A DNA stretch of 12,391 nt from Candidatus Bathyarchaeota archaeon (GTDB taxonomy: Archaea > Thermoproteota > Bathyarchaeia > TCS64). The stretch's first letter is position 1. Each line of letters starts with the position of its first letter. The notes under the pieces are model-generated. The model was not told where the DNA came from, did no database searches, and worked only from the letters and a program-made list of their open reading frames with translations. Positions 5,410 through 12,391 of the stretch are shown here, one piece after another. A program made the translations under genes and the position numbers. The stretch is from positions 1-12,391 of the forward strand of contig JAUWDP010000008.1 in assembly GCA_030608725.1 (NCBI GenBank), read 5' to 3'.

Positions 5410-6069
5410 ATGCTTCTCGAAGTTGAAAAAGCCCTGGAGACTAAGTTCCCAAGCTTATCTGCGCTGGTCATGAGGTTGCGGGGAGCCAAGGTTAGACTCG
5501 AAGACCCTGAACTCGAGGCGTTTAAAGGGGAAGTTATAGAGAGGATAAGGGGTAGATGGGTCCTAGAACAGCTCCGGGAGCATCCTGTATTCCGAGCGTA
5601 CCGAGACTTCTTCTGGAGGGTTGGCGTCGACCCCACGAAGACGAGGCCTGCCTCTGAGGCTCTCATCCGGAGAGTGCTGAGAGGGCGTTCCCTGCCGCGG
5701 ATAAACACATTTGTGGATGCCTACAACCTGGCTTCCATGGAGGCTGCGGTTCCCCTCGCGGCCTTCGATATGGCTTGGCTCTCTGGGCCTCTATTAATGC
5801 GTGAGGCAATTATGGGTGAGGAGTTCCTCGGGATAGGCATGGAGAAGCCCGTCGTCCTCGAAGGGGGTGAGGTCGTGGTTGAGGACGGTGAGAAGCTTGT
5901 CGCCATCTACCCGTATCGAGATGCTGAGGTGGCGAAGATCACAGTTGACACGGAAGATATTCTGATGCTTGTATGTGGCGTCCCGAATGTTGGCACGGAC
6001 ATCCTCAATCATGCAGAGAGGATCAGCAAAGAGTACGTGACCCGTTTCTGCGGTGGGTCCTTGATTTGA
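5410..6069 (+). CDS. B3/B4 tRNA-binding domain protein
   Basis: This 219-residue protein is a stand-alone B3/B4 domain, the fold of the editing module in the phenylalanyl-tRNA synthetase beta chain. The hallmark runs over residues 66-110: DFFWRVGVDPTKTRPASEAL, the arginine-rich RRVLRG, then LPRINTFVDAYNLASM. A second half, VLEGGEVVVEDGEKLVAIYPY, completes the beta-rich fold. Free-standing members may act on mischarged tRNA, but their role is unproven. The ATG at 5410 has GGTG four bases upstream. The rtcA start codon follows after one base, so translation is probably coupled. The RNA-related neighbour supports a role in RNA quality control, which is inference. Confidence 0.85.
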   Translation: MLLEVEKALETKFPSLSALVMRLRGAKVRLEDPELEAFKGEVIERIRGRWVLEQLREHPVFRAYRDFFWRVGVDPTKTRPASEALIRRVLRGRSLPRINTFVDAYNLASMEAAVPLAAFDMAWLSGPLLMREAIMGEEFLGIGMEKPVVLEGGEVVVEDGEKLVAIYPYRDAEVAKITVDTEDILMLVCGVPNVGTDILNHAERISKEYVTRFCGGSLI

Positions 6070-6070
6070 T

Positions 6071-7147
6071 GTGGTTCGTCCATTGATTCTTGTCGACGGC
6101 TCTATGCTGGAGGGAGGTGGCCAGATTCTTCGTATGGCCATCTCATATAGTGCAGTCCTGGATGTGCCCGTTAGGATCGTGAATATACGGGTGGGGAGGA
6201 GTCCTCCAGGGCTGAGGCCCCAGCACCTCACGACCCTGAAGGCCGTAACAGAGATCTGCCACGGGGTGGCGGAGGGACTTTCAGTTGGATCCATGGAGGT
6301 CAAGTTCAGACCTGGACGTCCAAAGGGAGGCTCATACAGCTTTGATATTGGCACCGCGGGGAGCATTAGCCTCCTACTCCAGTGCATAGCGCCCATCGTC
6401 TCCTTCGCAGACTCTCCTATGGAGATAAGAATACGTGGGGGCACAGCCGTGCGGTGGTCCCCCCCGATCCGTATTCTAAGCTCTGTAGTATGGGAGGCCT
6501 TCAGGGAGATGGGATTCACCGCGAGGCTCGCGGTTCGGAGGGAGGGGTTCTATCCTAGGGGCGGGGGTCTAGTCGATGTTTCAGTGAAACCCGTGATTGA
6601 GCTCAGCTCGCTAAGGACCGAACCTCTGGATGGGGTTCCGAGAGTCGAAGGTGTCTCAGTATGCGGGAGGTTGCCCCGCCACGTGGCCGAGAGGCAGGCT
6701 AGATCTGCTGAGCGTGTACTGAAGAAGGCTGGTGTTGATTCCGAGATATCCATTGCAGTGGCTGAAGGTAATATCGCTCCATTCTCACCTGGGAGCGTCT
6801 TGAGTCTGTGGGCGGTCTCAAGCCCTAATATGTTCGTCGGGGCCAGTGCTCTGGGTGAGCGGGGTAAGCCTGCGGAGAGAGTGGGTGAGGAGGCGGTTGA
6901 TTCTCTCGTTGATGAGCTCAGGGTTGAGGCCTCGGTGGATCAGCATACCGCCGATAATCTAATCCTTTGGTGCTCACTCGCAGGAGGGGCGTCGACATTC
7001 ACCACTAGCGCTATGACCAATCATACCAGGACGGCGATCGAGATGGCCAGGTTATTCACAGGTGTAGAATTCGCCGTTGAAGTTGAATCAGGGGGGAGGA
7101 CGCGAATCAGCTGTGAGGGTATCAGACTGAAGAATAGGTGGGCTTGA
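6071..7147 (+). CDS. rtcA: RNA 3'-terminal phosphate cyclase
   Basis: The 358-residue protein converts RNA 3'-phosphate ends to 2',3'-cyclic phosphates using ATP through an adenylated histidine, producing ends that RtcB-type ligases can use. Evidence is the N-terminal GSMLEGGGQILR (10-21), the RPQHLTTLKA segment (49-58), FDIGTAGSISLLLQ (91-104), GFYPRGGGLV (159-168), and QHTADNLILW (291-300). The last holds H292, the expected adenylation site, in the family's H-x-x-D-[NQ] motif. Length fits. The GTG at 6071 lies one base after the stop of the B3/B4 gene. A TATA-like box after its end may start a separate transcript for the helicase. Confidence 0.93.
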   Translation: MVRPLILVDGSMLEGGGQILRMAISYSAVLDVPVRIVNIRVGRSPPGLRPQHLTTLKAVTEICHGVAEGLSVGSMEVKFRPGRPKGGSYSFDIGTAGSISLLLQCIAPIVSFADSPMEIRIRGGTAVRWSPPIRILSSVVWEAFREMGFTARLAVRREGFYPRGGGLVDVSVKPVIELSSLRTEPLDGVPRVEGVSVCGRLPRHVAERQARSAERVLKKAGVDSEISIAVAEGNIAPFSPGSVLSLWAVSSPNMFVGASALGERGKPAERVGEEAVDSLVDELRVEASVDQHTADNLILWCSLAGGASTFTTSAMTNHTRTAIEMARLFTGVEFAVEVESGGRTRISCEGIRLKNRWA

Positions 7148-7149
7148 GG

Positions 7150-7158
7150 TTTTATATG
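7150..7158 (+). promoter_or_regulatory. TATA-like box upstream of the XPB-like gene
   Basis: TTTTATATG lies about 65 bases before the TTG at 7218, within the 70-base gap after rtcA. It could give the helicase-Bax1 pair its own promoter. Confidence 0.4.
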
Positions 7159-7217
7159 ACTCCGCTTAGTTCTATCCCTGTATTTCATCAAGGGAACTGA
7201 GGCACCGAGGGTCAGGC

Positions 7218-8550
7218 TTGATACATCTCTCTTTCGACAAGGGTAGCGTGGTATCAGAGGGTGGGCCCGTTCCGTACGGAAGATTAGACGCAAGATCGGG
7301 CACATACAGGGCGCCCGCTTTCCGTTACCGGCTGATCGTGGAGCACCTGGAGAGAGAGGGGGTTGAATTCAGCGATGAGGTGTTTATGAAGGGATCCAAG
7401 CTTCAATTATCCTCAAGCATCGTTCTGAGGGATTATCAGGAAGGGGCTCTAGAAGCCTGGAGGATTGAGGGGCACAGGGGAGTCGTGGTCCTTCCCACTG
7501 GTGCCGGTAAGACCGTGGTCGCCATCAAGGCCATTGAGAGCCTAGAGGAGCCTACATTAATTGTTGTCCCCACGCTCGTCCTAGTAGAGCAGTGGAGGGC
7601 TCGCCTCGAGGAGGAGTTCGGGGTCGAGGTGGGGGTCGTCGGCGGCGGGAGCAGGGAGGTCAGGCCTCTCACGGTAATCACATACGACTCGGCGGTCTTA
7701 AGGTCCGAGGAGCTGGGTAACCGTTTCGGTTTCCTTGTGTTTGACGAGGTCCACCATCTCCCAGCGGCGAGTTACAGGAGGATAGGCACGCTGTATGCTG
7801 CGCCATATCGCATGGGGTTGACGGCCACTCTCTCCAGAGAGGATGGGGCTCATGTCTCTCTCATGGAGTATGTGGGCAGGGTCGTATTCGAGATGGAGGT
7901 CGACGAGCTCGCGGGTGTGCATCTCGCTGACTACTCCGTTGAGACGATTCACGTGCCTCTCACCCCTGAGGAGCAGAGGGAGTATGATAATGGCTTCTCC
8001 ATCTACAGGGGGTATCTCCAGAGCAGGGGGTATCAGGATCAGGAGTGCACGGGATTATCAGAGGTTTGTTATGAGAAGCGGGAGAGACCCGGAGGCGAGG
8101 AGGGCTCTCCTAGCAAGGAATCGAGCCATGGATCTAGCCATGAACTCGTCAGCCAAGCTGGAATACCTGAAGCGGATTCTCCAATCCTATCCAGATGATA
8201 AGGCCCTCGTGTTTACACGCCATAACAAGCTGGTATACTTGATTAGCAAGGAGATGCTGATACCCGCCATAACCCATCAGACTCCGAGCAGGGAGCGAGA
8301 GGAGACCCTGGACCGGTTCAAATCAGGAGTCTACAGGCGGATAGTGACTAGTCAGGTTCTTGACGAGGGCGTGGACGTCCCAGATGCCTCGCTGGCCGTC
8401 GTGTTGAGTGGGACGGGGAGCAGCCGTCAGTTCATTCAGCGGCTTGGGCGTGTGCTGAGGAAGGGGGAGGGGAAGCATGCGAGGCTGGTGGAGCTCGTCT
8501 CCAAGGGGACAGCTGAAACCCGAGTCAGTAGGAGGCGCAGGGGCCAGTGA
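7218..8550 (+). CDS. XPB/Ssl2-family DNA helicase, interrupted by a frameshift
   Basis: This is the archaeal XPB superfamily 2 helicase, an ATP-driven DNA-opening enzyme that partners the Bax1 nuclease. In the first frame are the N-terminal damage-recognition-like region, Walker A LPTGAGKT (92-99), the DEVHH box (176-180), and LTATLSREDG (201-210) with the XPB-specific R-E-D motif. At residue 271 the frame is lost in a run of five G at 8026-8030. Removing one base restores SRGIRIRSARDYQRF and continues through KALVFTRHNK and the arginine-finger motif QFIQRLGRVLRKG to the stop at 8550. The rebuilt protein is 443 residues, a normal length. Unrepaired, the first frame ends at 8198. The start is a TTG with GAGGGT five bases upstream. 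The stop overlaps the Bax1 start. Confidence 0.88.
8026..8030 (+). other. Frameshift site in the XPB gene (G5 run)
   Basis: Five G where four would keep the conserved frame. The 11 bases CAGGGGGTATC occur here (8024-8034) and 18 bases earlier (8006-8016). The first copy is in frame and needs its five G. A sequencing or assembly homopolymer error, a real mutation, or a programmed slip could all explain it. Confidence 0.8.
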
Positions 8551-9689
8551 TCCTGCCGTCAGAGGTCGTCAGGGTGCGCAGACGTAAGGGGGTTATCAAG
8601 CCGATCTACGCCTCTGAGGCCGAGGAGAGCCTTGCGACGACCCTCATCTCCGTCTTTGAGGAGCATGTCGGCCAGACCCGTGGGGAGCTGCAGGAGGCTC
8701 TCAGTGGCTGCGAGACGCTGGGATTCGACTACAGGCTGGTCAGGGGGCTCTCGTCGGTGCTGGAGGATCGCTGCGTCTTCGGGAGCCGTGGTGTCATTAA
8801 TCCCTTTCGGGTTAGGAGGGCGGTCTTCGAGGAGGCGGGGAGACGGGTCGTTGCCTCGGATGAGGAGCGGAGGGGAGTTCTGGGGGCTGCATCTTTCCGA
8901 CTGGGTGTCTCAGTCTATGATCTTGAGAGGAGCTTGTATGCCGATCTCCAGAGTGAGCAGGAGCTGCAGGAGTTCCAGTCGGTCCCTTCCATGGACCTGC
9001 TGAGGGGGTATAATTTCAGCCTCCTTGTCACCCTACTGGCGCATGCGAGGCATCTTGAGGTTGTCTATGAAGGCAATGATCCCGCTATGCGTGAGCTGTG
9101 CTCCGGTTTAGGGAAATGTAACTTCTCCGAGGGACGAGGTTCCAAAAAGGTGTCCGTTGAGCTGCCAGCGAGGCTCTCAGGTTACCGGGCGTCACATCTC
9201 CATGACCTTCTAGTCATTTTCCTAGGAACTAAGCAGTGGAGTCTGAAAGCCAAGGTCGTGTATCCTCATCGTTCTAAGAAGTCTCATACATTTGAGGCGC
9301 ATAGTGAGAGAGGGGAGATGATTAGCCCCCTTCAGGCGAGGGAGGAGCCCTTAGTTGAGTCATCAGCACGCCAGTCGCCCCGGGTTCGCGTCAAGAGTGA
9401 GGTCATTGACGTGCAGAGGACGGCTGAGAGGCTTGGTGTGACGGAGGAGGAGGTGAGGAGTATGGTTGAGGGCAGGGGCTACGTCGACCTCGGAGGAGTG
9501 TTGGTCGCCGGGGGAAAGCTCCACGAGGTTAAAGAGGCTCTCTCCGTTCTCTCCGACATGAGGTTCGGGGAGGTCCGTCGGGTCCTGAGGGGGTTGGGTG
9601 TCAGAGCGCCGGTGCCTCTCCTCGAAGCATTAGGGTACGTTGTGGAGTGGAACCGAGACAGGGATGAGAGCCTCGTCTACAGGATCTAG
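8547..9689 (+). CDS. Bax1-like DUF790 protein, nuclease core not recognisable
   Basis: The 380-residue product belongs to DUF790/Bax1, the structure-specific nuclease that binds XPB in archaea. The N-terminal two thirds match well: the opening MILPSEVVRVRRRKGVIKPIY, DYRLVRGLSSVLED (61-74), LYADLQSEQELQEF (130-143), the hallmark MDLLRGYNFSLLVTLL (149-164), then KQWSLKAKVVYP and FEAHSE. In typical members a nuclease domain with a PDF motif and LEIVG-type strand follows. Here residues 265-285 pass straight into a predicted helix-turn-helix (RTAERLGVTEEEVRSMVE) and a second small helical unit, with neither motif. The GTG start overlaps the helicase stop by three bases (GTGA), which indicates translational coupling. 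Confidence 0.8.
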   Translation: MILPSEVVRVRRRKGVIKPIYASEAEESLATTLISVFEEHVGQTRGELQEALSGCETLGFDYRLVRGLSSVLEDRCVFGSRGVINPFRVRRAVFEEAGRRVVASDEERRGVLGAASFRLGVSVYDLERSLYADLQSEQELQEFQSVPSMDLLRGYNFSLLVTLLAHARHLEVVYEGNDPAMRELCSGLGKCNFSEGRGSKKVSVELPARLSGYRASHLHDLLVIFLGTKQWSLKAKVVYPHRSKKSHTFEAHSERGEMISPLQAREEPLVESSARQSPRVRVKSEVIDVQRTAERLGVTEEEVRSMVEGRGYVDLGGVLVAGGKLHEVKEALSVLSDMRFGEVRRVLRGLGVRAPVPLLEALGYVVEWNRDRDESLVYRI

Positions 9690-9735
9690 GCTGTTTTAGG
9701 GCTCTCTGTCCTTTGCTAAACATTAATATCTTGCC

Positions 9736-9745
9736 TATCTTTATT
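9736..9745 (+). promoter_or_regulatory. TATA-like element for the proteasome subunit gene
   Basis: The region holds TATCTTTATT about 25 bases before the ATG, with another AT-rich element, ATTAATATC, near 9722-9730. Either could place a start just before the gene. Confidence 0.35.
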
Positions 9746-9763
9746 CGTGTTACGTGATCTGAG

Positions 9764-10369
9764 ATGGGCTATCAGAGTATTCAGGGAGCCACTGTCGTGG
9801 GACTCGTCTGCAGCGACGGCGTGATCCTGGCAGCCGAGAAGCGGGTTAGCTGGGGCCGGATGGTGATGAGCAGGTCCGGGAAGAAGGTGTTCGGTGTGAC
9901 GCCGACGATGGGGCTGGCCTTTGCGGGTCTGGTGTCGGATATGCAGGCGTTGACGAGGGAAGCGAAGGCCTACGCTAATCTCTACAAGTTGGAGAAGAAT
10001 CGGACTATCTCCGTAAAGGCGATGGCGAAGCTCATCTCGAATATTCTGTTTAACAGGCGTATGATGCCGTTGCTTATGGAGACGTTGGTGGGCGGGGTGG
10101 ACGAGGATGGGCCGGCCGTCTACTCGATGGATCCCGTGGGGAGCCTGATCCCCGATAAGTTCATCACAGCGGGTTCGGGGGCTCCCATCGCGATGGGGGT
10201 GCTGGAGGCGAGGTACTCAGAGGAGATGGATCTGGAGGCAGGGGCGGAGCTCGCGCTGAGGGCCATCCGGTCCGCTGTTGCCAGGGACGTGGTCTCCGGT
10301 GACGGGGTGGACATGCTGGTCATCAGGGAGGACGGGACCGAGGAGAGGTCCTTCCCGATGCGGAGCTAG
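9764..10369 (+). CDS. psmB: Proteasome beta-type subunit lacking the catalytic threonine
   Basis: This 201-residue protein is a 20S proteasome beta-type subunit of the barrel's inner rings. After an 8-residue propeptide-like segment ending in glycine, the mature part would begin ATVVGLVCSDGVILAAEKR, where active archaeal subunits begin TTTVG. The nucleophile Thr1 is thus alanine, although the pocket residues E25 (mature position 17), K41 (mature 33), the GSG loop (137-139) and R174-D175 with SGDG are kept. Inactive beta subunits that assemble with an active paralogue are known in some archaea, so this is probably a structural subunit; a second beta gene must lie elsewhere. GTGATC before the ATG at 9764 matches the end of the archaeal SD. 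Confidence 0.9.
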   Translation: MGYQSIQGATVVGLVCSDGVILAAEKRVSWGRMVMSRSGKKVFGVTPTMGLAFAGLVSDMQALTREAKAYANLYKLEKNRTISVKAMAKLISNILFNRRMMPLLMETLVGGVDEDGPAVYSMDPVGSLIPDKFITAGSGAPIAMGVLEARYSEEMDLEAGAELALRAIRSAVARDVVSGDGVDMLVIREDGTEERSFPMRS

Positions 10370-10700
10370 TCTCGTTCCATTTTCTCGGCGTGTGCGGCTG
10401 GCTTAGGATAAGCGTTCTAGGCGCTTGGGAGCACAGTTTCGTGTCCTATCAGCGTCGTTTTCCGTGTCCTTTTACGGCGAGGAGGGTTATTCTGCGTCTG
10501 ATGGTGTGACCCCCCTCTCTTGTTTGATAGGATCTTTCTCGGAATGGGCTACTTTTTGACTGGATTATGATCTTGGAGGAGCGTTTTTCACGTTCTTTCA
10601 GGCTTAAGGAGGTTTGTTCATCGGTGGTATGTGGACTCCCTACCCTGTTCTTAGGTTGCGCTAGGCCCCTTACGTGGCTAAGGGGGGATTGAGGGGGCTG
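10370..10700. other. Intergenic region after the proteasome gene
   Basis: About 330 bases without a convincing gene. It contains a 5-base hairpin AAGCG-TTCTAGG-CGCTT soon after the proteasome stop, an SD-like TAAGGAGGT at 10605-10613 with no good reading frame after it, and the hairpin described separately. An untranslated RNA cannot be excluded. Confidence 0.4.
10666..10685 (+). other. Perfect hairpin upstream of the radical SAM gene
   Basis: CCCCTTA-CGTGGC-TAAGGGG is a perfect 7-base stem with a 6-base loop, about 30 bases before the TATA-like box of the next gene. It has no T tract after it. It may be an operator or the end of an upstream transcript. Confidence 0.4.
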
Positions 10701-10708
10701 GCGGTAGG

Positions 10709-10719
10709 CTTATTTGTTT
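10709..10719 (+). promoter_or_regulatory. TATA-like box for the radical SAM gene
   Basis: CTTATTTGTTT lies 50-60 bases before the TTG at 10769 and directly before an in-frame GTG at 10721. If used, transcription begins near 10740, so the GTG would be outside the mRNA. This supports the TTG start. Confidence 0.35.
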
Positions 10720-10768
10720 AGTGAAAATAGACTCTCTTAGTATCGTCGTTGTCGATAGGGTAGTTGGT

Positions 10769-12196
10769 TTGAGAGTCTCTTTTGTGAATCCCAGCCCCAA
10801 TGCGGAGATTAAAGATCGGATCAAGGGCGAGGCCTCCTGGCCTCCTCTGGGTCTTCTCTATATGGCGACCATGCTCAATGAGCGGGGTGTCGAGGCCTCC
10901 ATTCTCGATCAGCCGGCTAAAGGTTACTCTATCGAGGAGACCGTGGACTGGGTCCTGCGGGAGGAGCCTGATGTGGTGGGGTTCTCCGGCCTCTCCATGT
11001 CGGGTAGGAACGCGGCCCTGACAAGCATGGAGGTGAAGAGGCGGAACCCAGATATCACCGTTGTCTTCGGTGGTCTTTACGCCACCTTCAACTCCGGGCG
11101 GGTCATGTCCAAGTACCCTTCGGTGGATGTCATCGTGAGGGGGGAGGGGGAGGAGACCATCGTTGATCTCGTGGATGTCTTGGAGTCGGGTGGGCCCCTC
11201 AAGAACGTTAGGGGGATCACGTACAGGGAAGGGGACTCTTTAGTGATTACGCCTGATAGGCCTCTCATTGAAGATCTGGACTCGCTGCCGTTTCCGGATC
11301 GAAGCCTGCTGGATGACGAGTACCACTCCGAGATCAGCGGGGCTACTATTGCAGTGAATAAGTTCACAAGCGTCGTCTCCTCTAGGGGCTGTCCTTTCAG
11401 TTGTAGGTTCTGCTGCTGTTCGAAGCTTGGCAGGGGGCGTTGGAGGGCTAGGTCCGTTGATAATACCCTTGAGGAGCTTCATTACCTGGCGTCTGAGGGC
11501 TATGAGCAGTTCATATTCGTCGATGACTGCTTCACGCTTAGCCCTAAGAGGGCGATCGAGATCTGTAGCAGGATGAGGAAGGAGGGCCTCGACTTCGAGT
11601 GGATCTGCGAGGGGAGGGTGGACAGCAGCTCGTACGAGATGATGAGGGAGATCACCAGGGCCGGATGCAAGATACTGTATCTGGGTATCGAGAGCGCTAA
11701 CCAGCGGATCCTCGACTATTATAACAAGATGACCACTCCCCAGCAGTCCGAGGAGGCCGTGAGGTCTGCGAGGAAGGCCGGGATGGACCTCATCATGGGT
11801 ACGTTCATCGTGGGTGGGCCCGATGAGACCAGGGAGGAGATCCGGAATACCCTGGACTTTGCGAAGAAGCTTGACATAGATATCCCGCAGTTCAATGTCC
11901 TGGGCATTCATCCGGGGATGGATCTCTGGGAGGAGCTTCGGTCGAAGGAATACGTTGACGAGGAGGCGTACTGGGAGACAGGGATCGGGGTTTCGAGGAT
12001 CTGTCCCACCGCCGTGCCGTTTGAGGAGATCGTGGAGATGATCACCGCTGCGGTGAAGTCTTTCACCTTCAGGCCGGGTTTCCTGCTGCGGGGTCTTGGG
12101 AGGACACTCGCGAGCTCTTATCGGAGGGGAGTCGTGTGGCATAATCTGGGCAACTGGAGGGAGATTCTGGAGACTTTCCGGAATCCCCTGGGCTGA
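10769..12196 (+). CDS. B12-binding-type radical SAM enzyme
   Basis: From the TTG at 10769 the product has 475 residues. An N-terminal cobalamin-binding-type domain (about 1-130) shows VNPSP, WPPLGLLYMATML, EEPDVVGFSGLS and FGGLYATF. It lacks a clear D-x-H-x-x-G motif, so base-off B12 binding is uncertain. The radical SAM core follows, with RGCPFSCRFC holding C208, C212 and C215 for the 4Fe-4S cluster that cleaves S-adenosylmethionine. Later come the strands FIFVDDCF, WICEGRVD, LYLGIES and GTFIVGGPDETREE. This is the layout of BchE-like and related methylases or cyclases; the substrate is unknown. The start is chosen because family proteins begin close to RVSFVNP; an upstream GTG at 10721 would add 16 residues. 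The gene appears to be a single unit. Confidence 0.88.
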   Translation: MRVSFVNPSPNAEIKDRIKGEASWPPLGLLYMATMLNERGVEASILDQPAKGYSIEETVDWVLREEPDVVGFSGLSMSGRNAALTSMEVKRRNPDITVVFGGLYATFNSGRVMSKYPSVDVIVRGEGEETIVDLVDVLESGGPLKNVRGITYREGDSLVITPDRPLIEDLDSLPFPDRSLLDDEYHSEISGATIAVNKFTSVVSSRGCPFSCRFCCCSKLGRGRWRARSVDNTLEELHYLASEGYEQFIFVDDCFTLSPKRAIEICSRMRKEGLDFEWICEGRVDSSSYEMMREITRAGCKILYLGIESANQRILDYYNKMTTPQQSEEAVRSARKAGMDLIMGTFIVGGPDETREEIRNTLDFAKKLDIDIPQFNVLGIHPGMDLWEELRSKEYVDEEAYWETGIGVSRICPTAVPFEEIVEMITAAVKSFTFRPGFLLRGLGRTLASSYRRGVVWHNLGNWREILETFRNPLG

Positions 12197-12251
12197 CTTG
12201 TAGGACTGAGATTTCGCTCCGCCTACTCAGTGAGGATGGCTTCTTGGTTAA

Positions 12252-12261
12252 GATTTAAATC
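12252..12261 (+). promoter_or_regulatory. TATA-like box for tRNA-Glu
   Basis: The self-complementary stretch AGATTTAAATCT contains TTTAAAT, about 35 bases before the tRNA, the expected position for an archaeal promoter. Confidence 0.45.
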
Positions 12262-12292
12262 TGGGGTTCATGGATGTGTGTATAGCATCCGT

Positions 12293-12371
12293 GCTCCTGT
12301 CGTCTAGTCAGGTCAAGGATTCTGGCCTCTCGAGTCAGAGATCCCGGGTTCGAATCCCGGCGGGAGCACCA
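12293..12371 (+). tRNA. tRNA-Glu (anticodon CTC), CCA encoded
   Basis: The acceptor stem pairs GCTCCTG (12293-12299) with CGGGAGC (12361-12367), including one G-T wobble. The anticodon stem CTGGC/GTCAG encloses CTCTCGA, giving anticodon CTC for GAG glutamate codons. The T arm CCGGG-TTCGAAT-CCCGG is complete. The discriminator is A at 12368, and CCA follows at 12369-12371, so the 3' end is encoded. The D stem uses two G-T pairs. No intron is present. Confidence 0.95.
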
Positions 12372-12391
12372 TTCTTCTGGGTATAAAGAGG

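Noticed and set aside
9764..9800. Thr10 of the proteasome subunit as the real catalytic threonine
   Set aside because: Spacing to the conserved glycine places Thr10 at mature position 2, and the position-17 and -33 residues align only if alanine is position 1.
10606..10660. Short frames after the SD-like AAGGAGG (TTG or ATG starts, 11-16 codons)
   Set aside because: They are too short and poorly spaced to call genes. The motif is kept only as an observation.
10567..10692. A 42-codon plus-strand frame beginning with ATG in the gap before the radical SAM gene
   Set aside because: No SD or promoter is suitably placed, the composition is unlike a protein, and it ends within the repeat-rich stretch. 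Chance is the simpler explanation.
10721..10768. Upstream GTG start for the radical SAM gene
   Set aside because: It lies directly after a TATA-like box and lacks an SD. The added residues precede the usual RVSFVNP beginning. Not excluded.
1..12391. CRISPR arrays, insertion sequences, integrases, toxin-antitoxin or defence modules
   Set aside because: No regularly spaced repeats, transposase or integrase motifs, terminal repeats or known defence proteins were seen on either strand.

Overview
The window is archaeal. It holds an archaeal histone, ribosomal protein S17e, a geranylgeranyl reductase for archaeal ether lipids, an archaeal NadM, an XPB-Bax1 pair and a proteasome beta subunit. Genes are preceded by TATA-like boxes and archaeal Shine-Dalgarno (SD) sequences. 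The phylum cannot be fixed from this sequence. A histone argues against Sulfolobales and classical Thermoplasmatales, and a TPP riboswitch is unusual because these RNAs are known from only a few archaeal lineages.

Left part (1-1700). A tRNA-Ala(CGC) lies on the minus strand, followed by two plus-strand genes, a DinB-fold protein and a CYTH-domain phosphatase/cyclase-like protein. Tail to tail with the CYTH gene is a minus-strand unit: a TPP riboswitch aptamer (about 1600-1681), a possible 34-codon ORF whose ribosome-binding site lies inside the aptamer, and a stand-alone Lrp/AsnC ligand-binding (RAM) domain gene.

Middle part (about 1750-4850, visibly more AT-rich). Minus-strand geranylgeranyl reductase and histone genes are followed by a 346-base divergent promoter region, plus-strand S17e, and a minus-strand phosphoribosyltransferase.

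Right part (4850-9700). Five plus-strand genes are closely packed: nadM (NAD synthesis), a B3/B4 tRNA-binding-like protein, RtcA (RNA 3'-end cyclase), XPB-family helicase and Bax1/DUF790. The helicase is broken by a one-base frameshift in a run of five G. The Bax1 protein appears to lack the usual nuclease core. The group has a nucleic-acid repair flavour.

Far right (9700-12391). A proteasome beta-type subunit has alanine where the catalytic N-terminal threonine should be. After a roughly 400-base gap come a B12-binding-type radical SAM enzyme and a tRNA-Glu(CTC) with encoded CCA.

Most notable points: the TPP riboswitch driving a small regulator rather than a recognisable thiamine gene, the Thr-less proteasome subunit, and the frameshifted XPB next to a nuclease-less Bax1.
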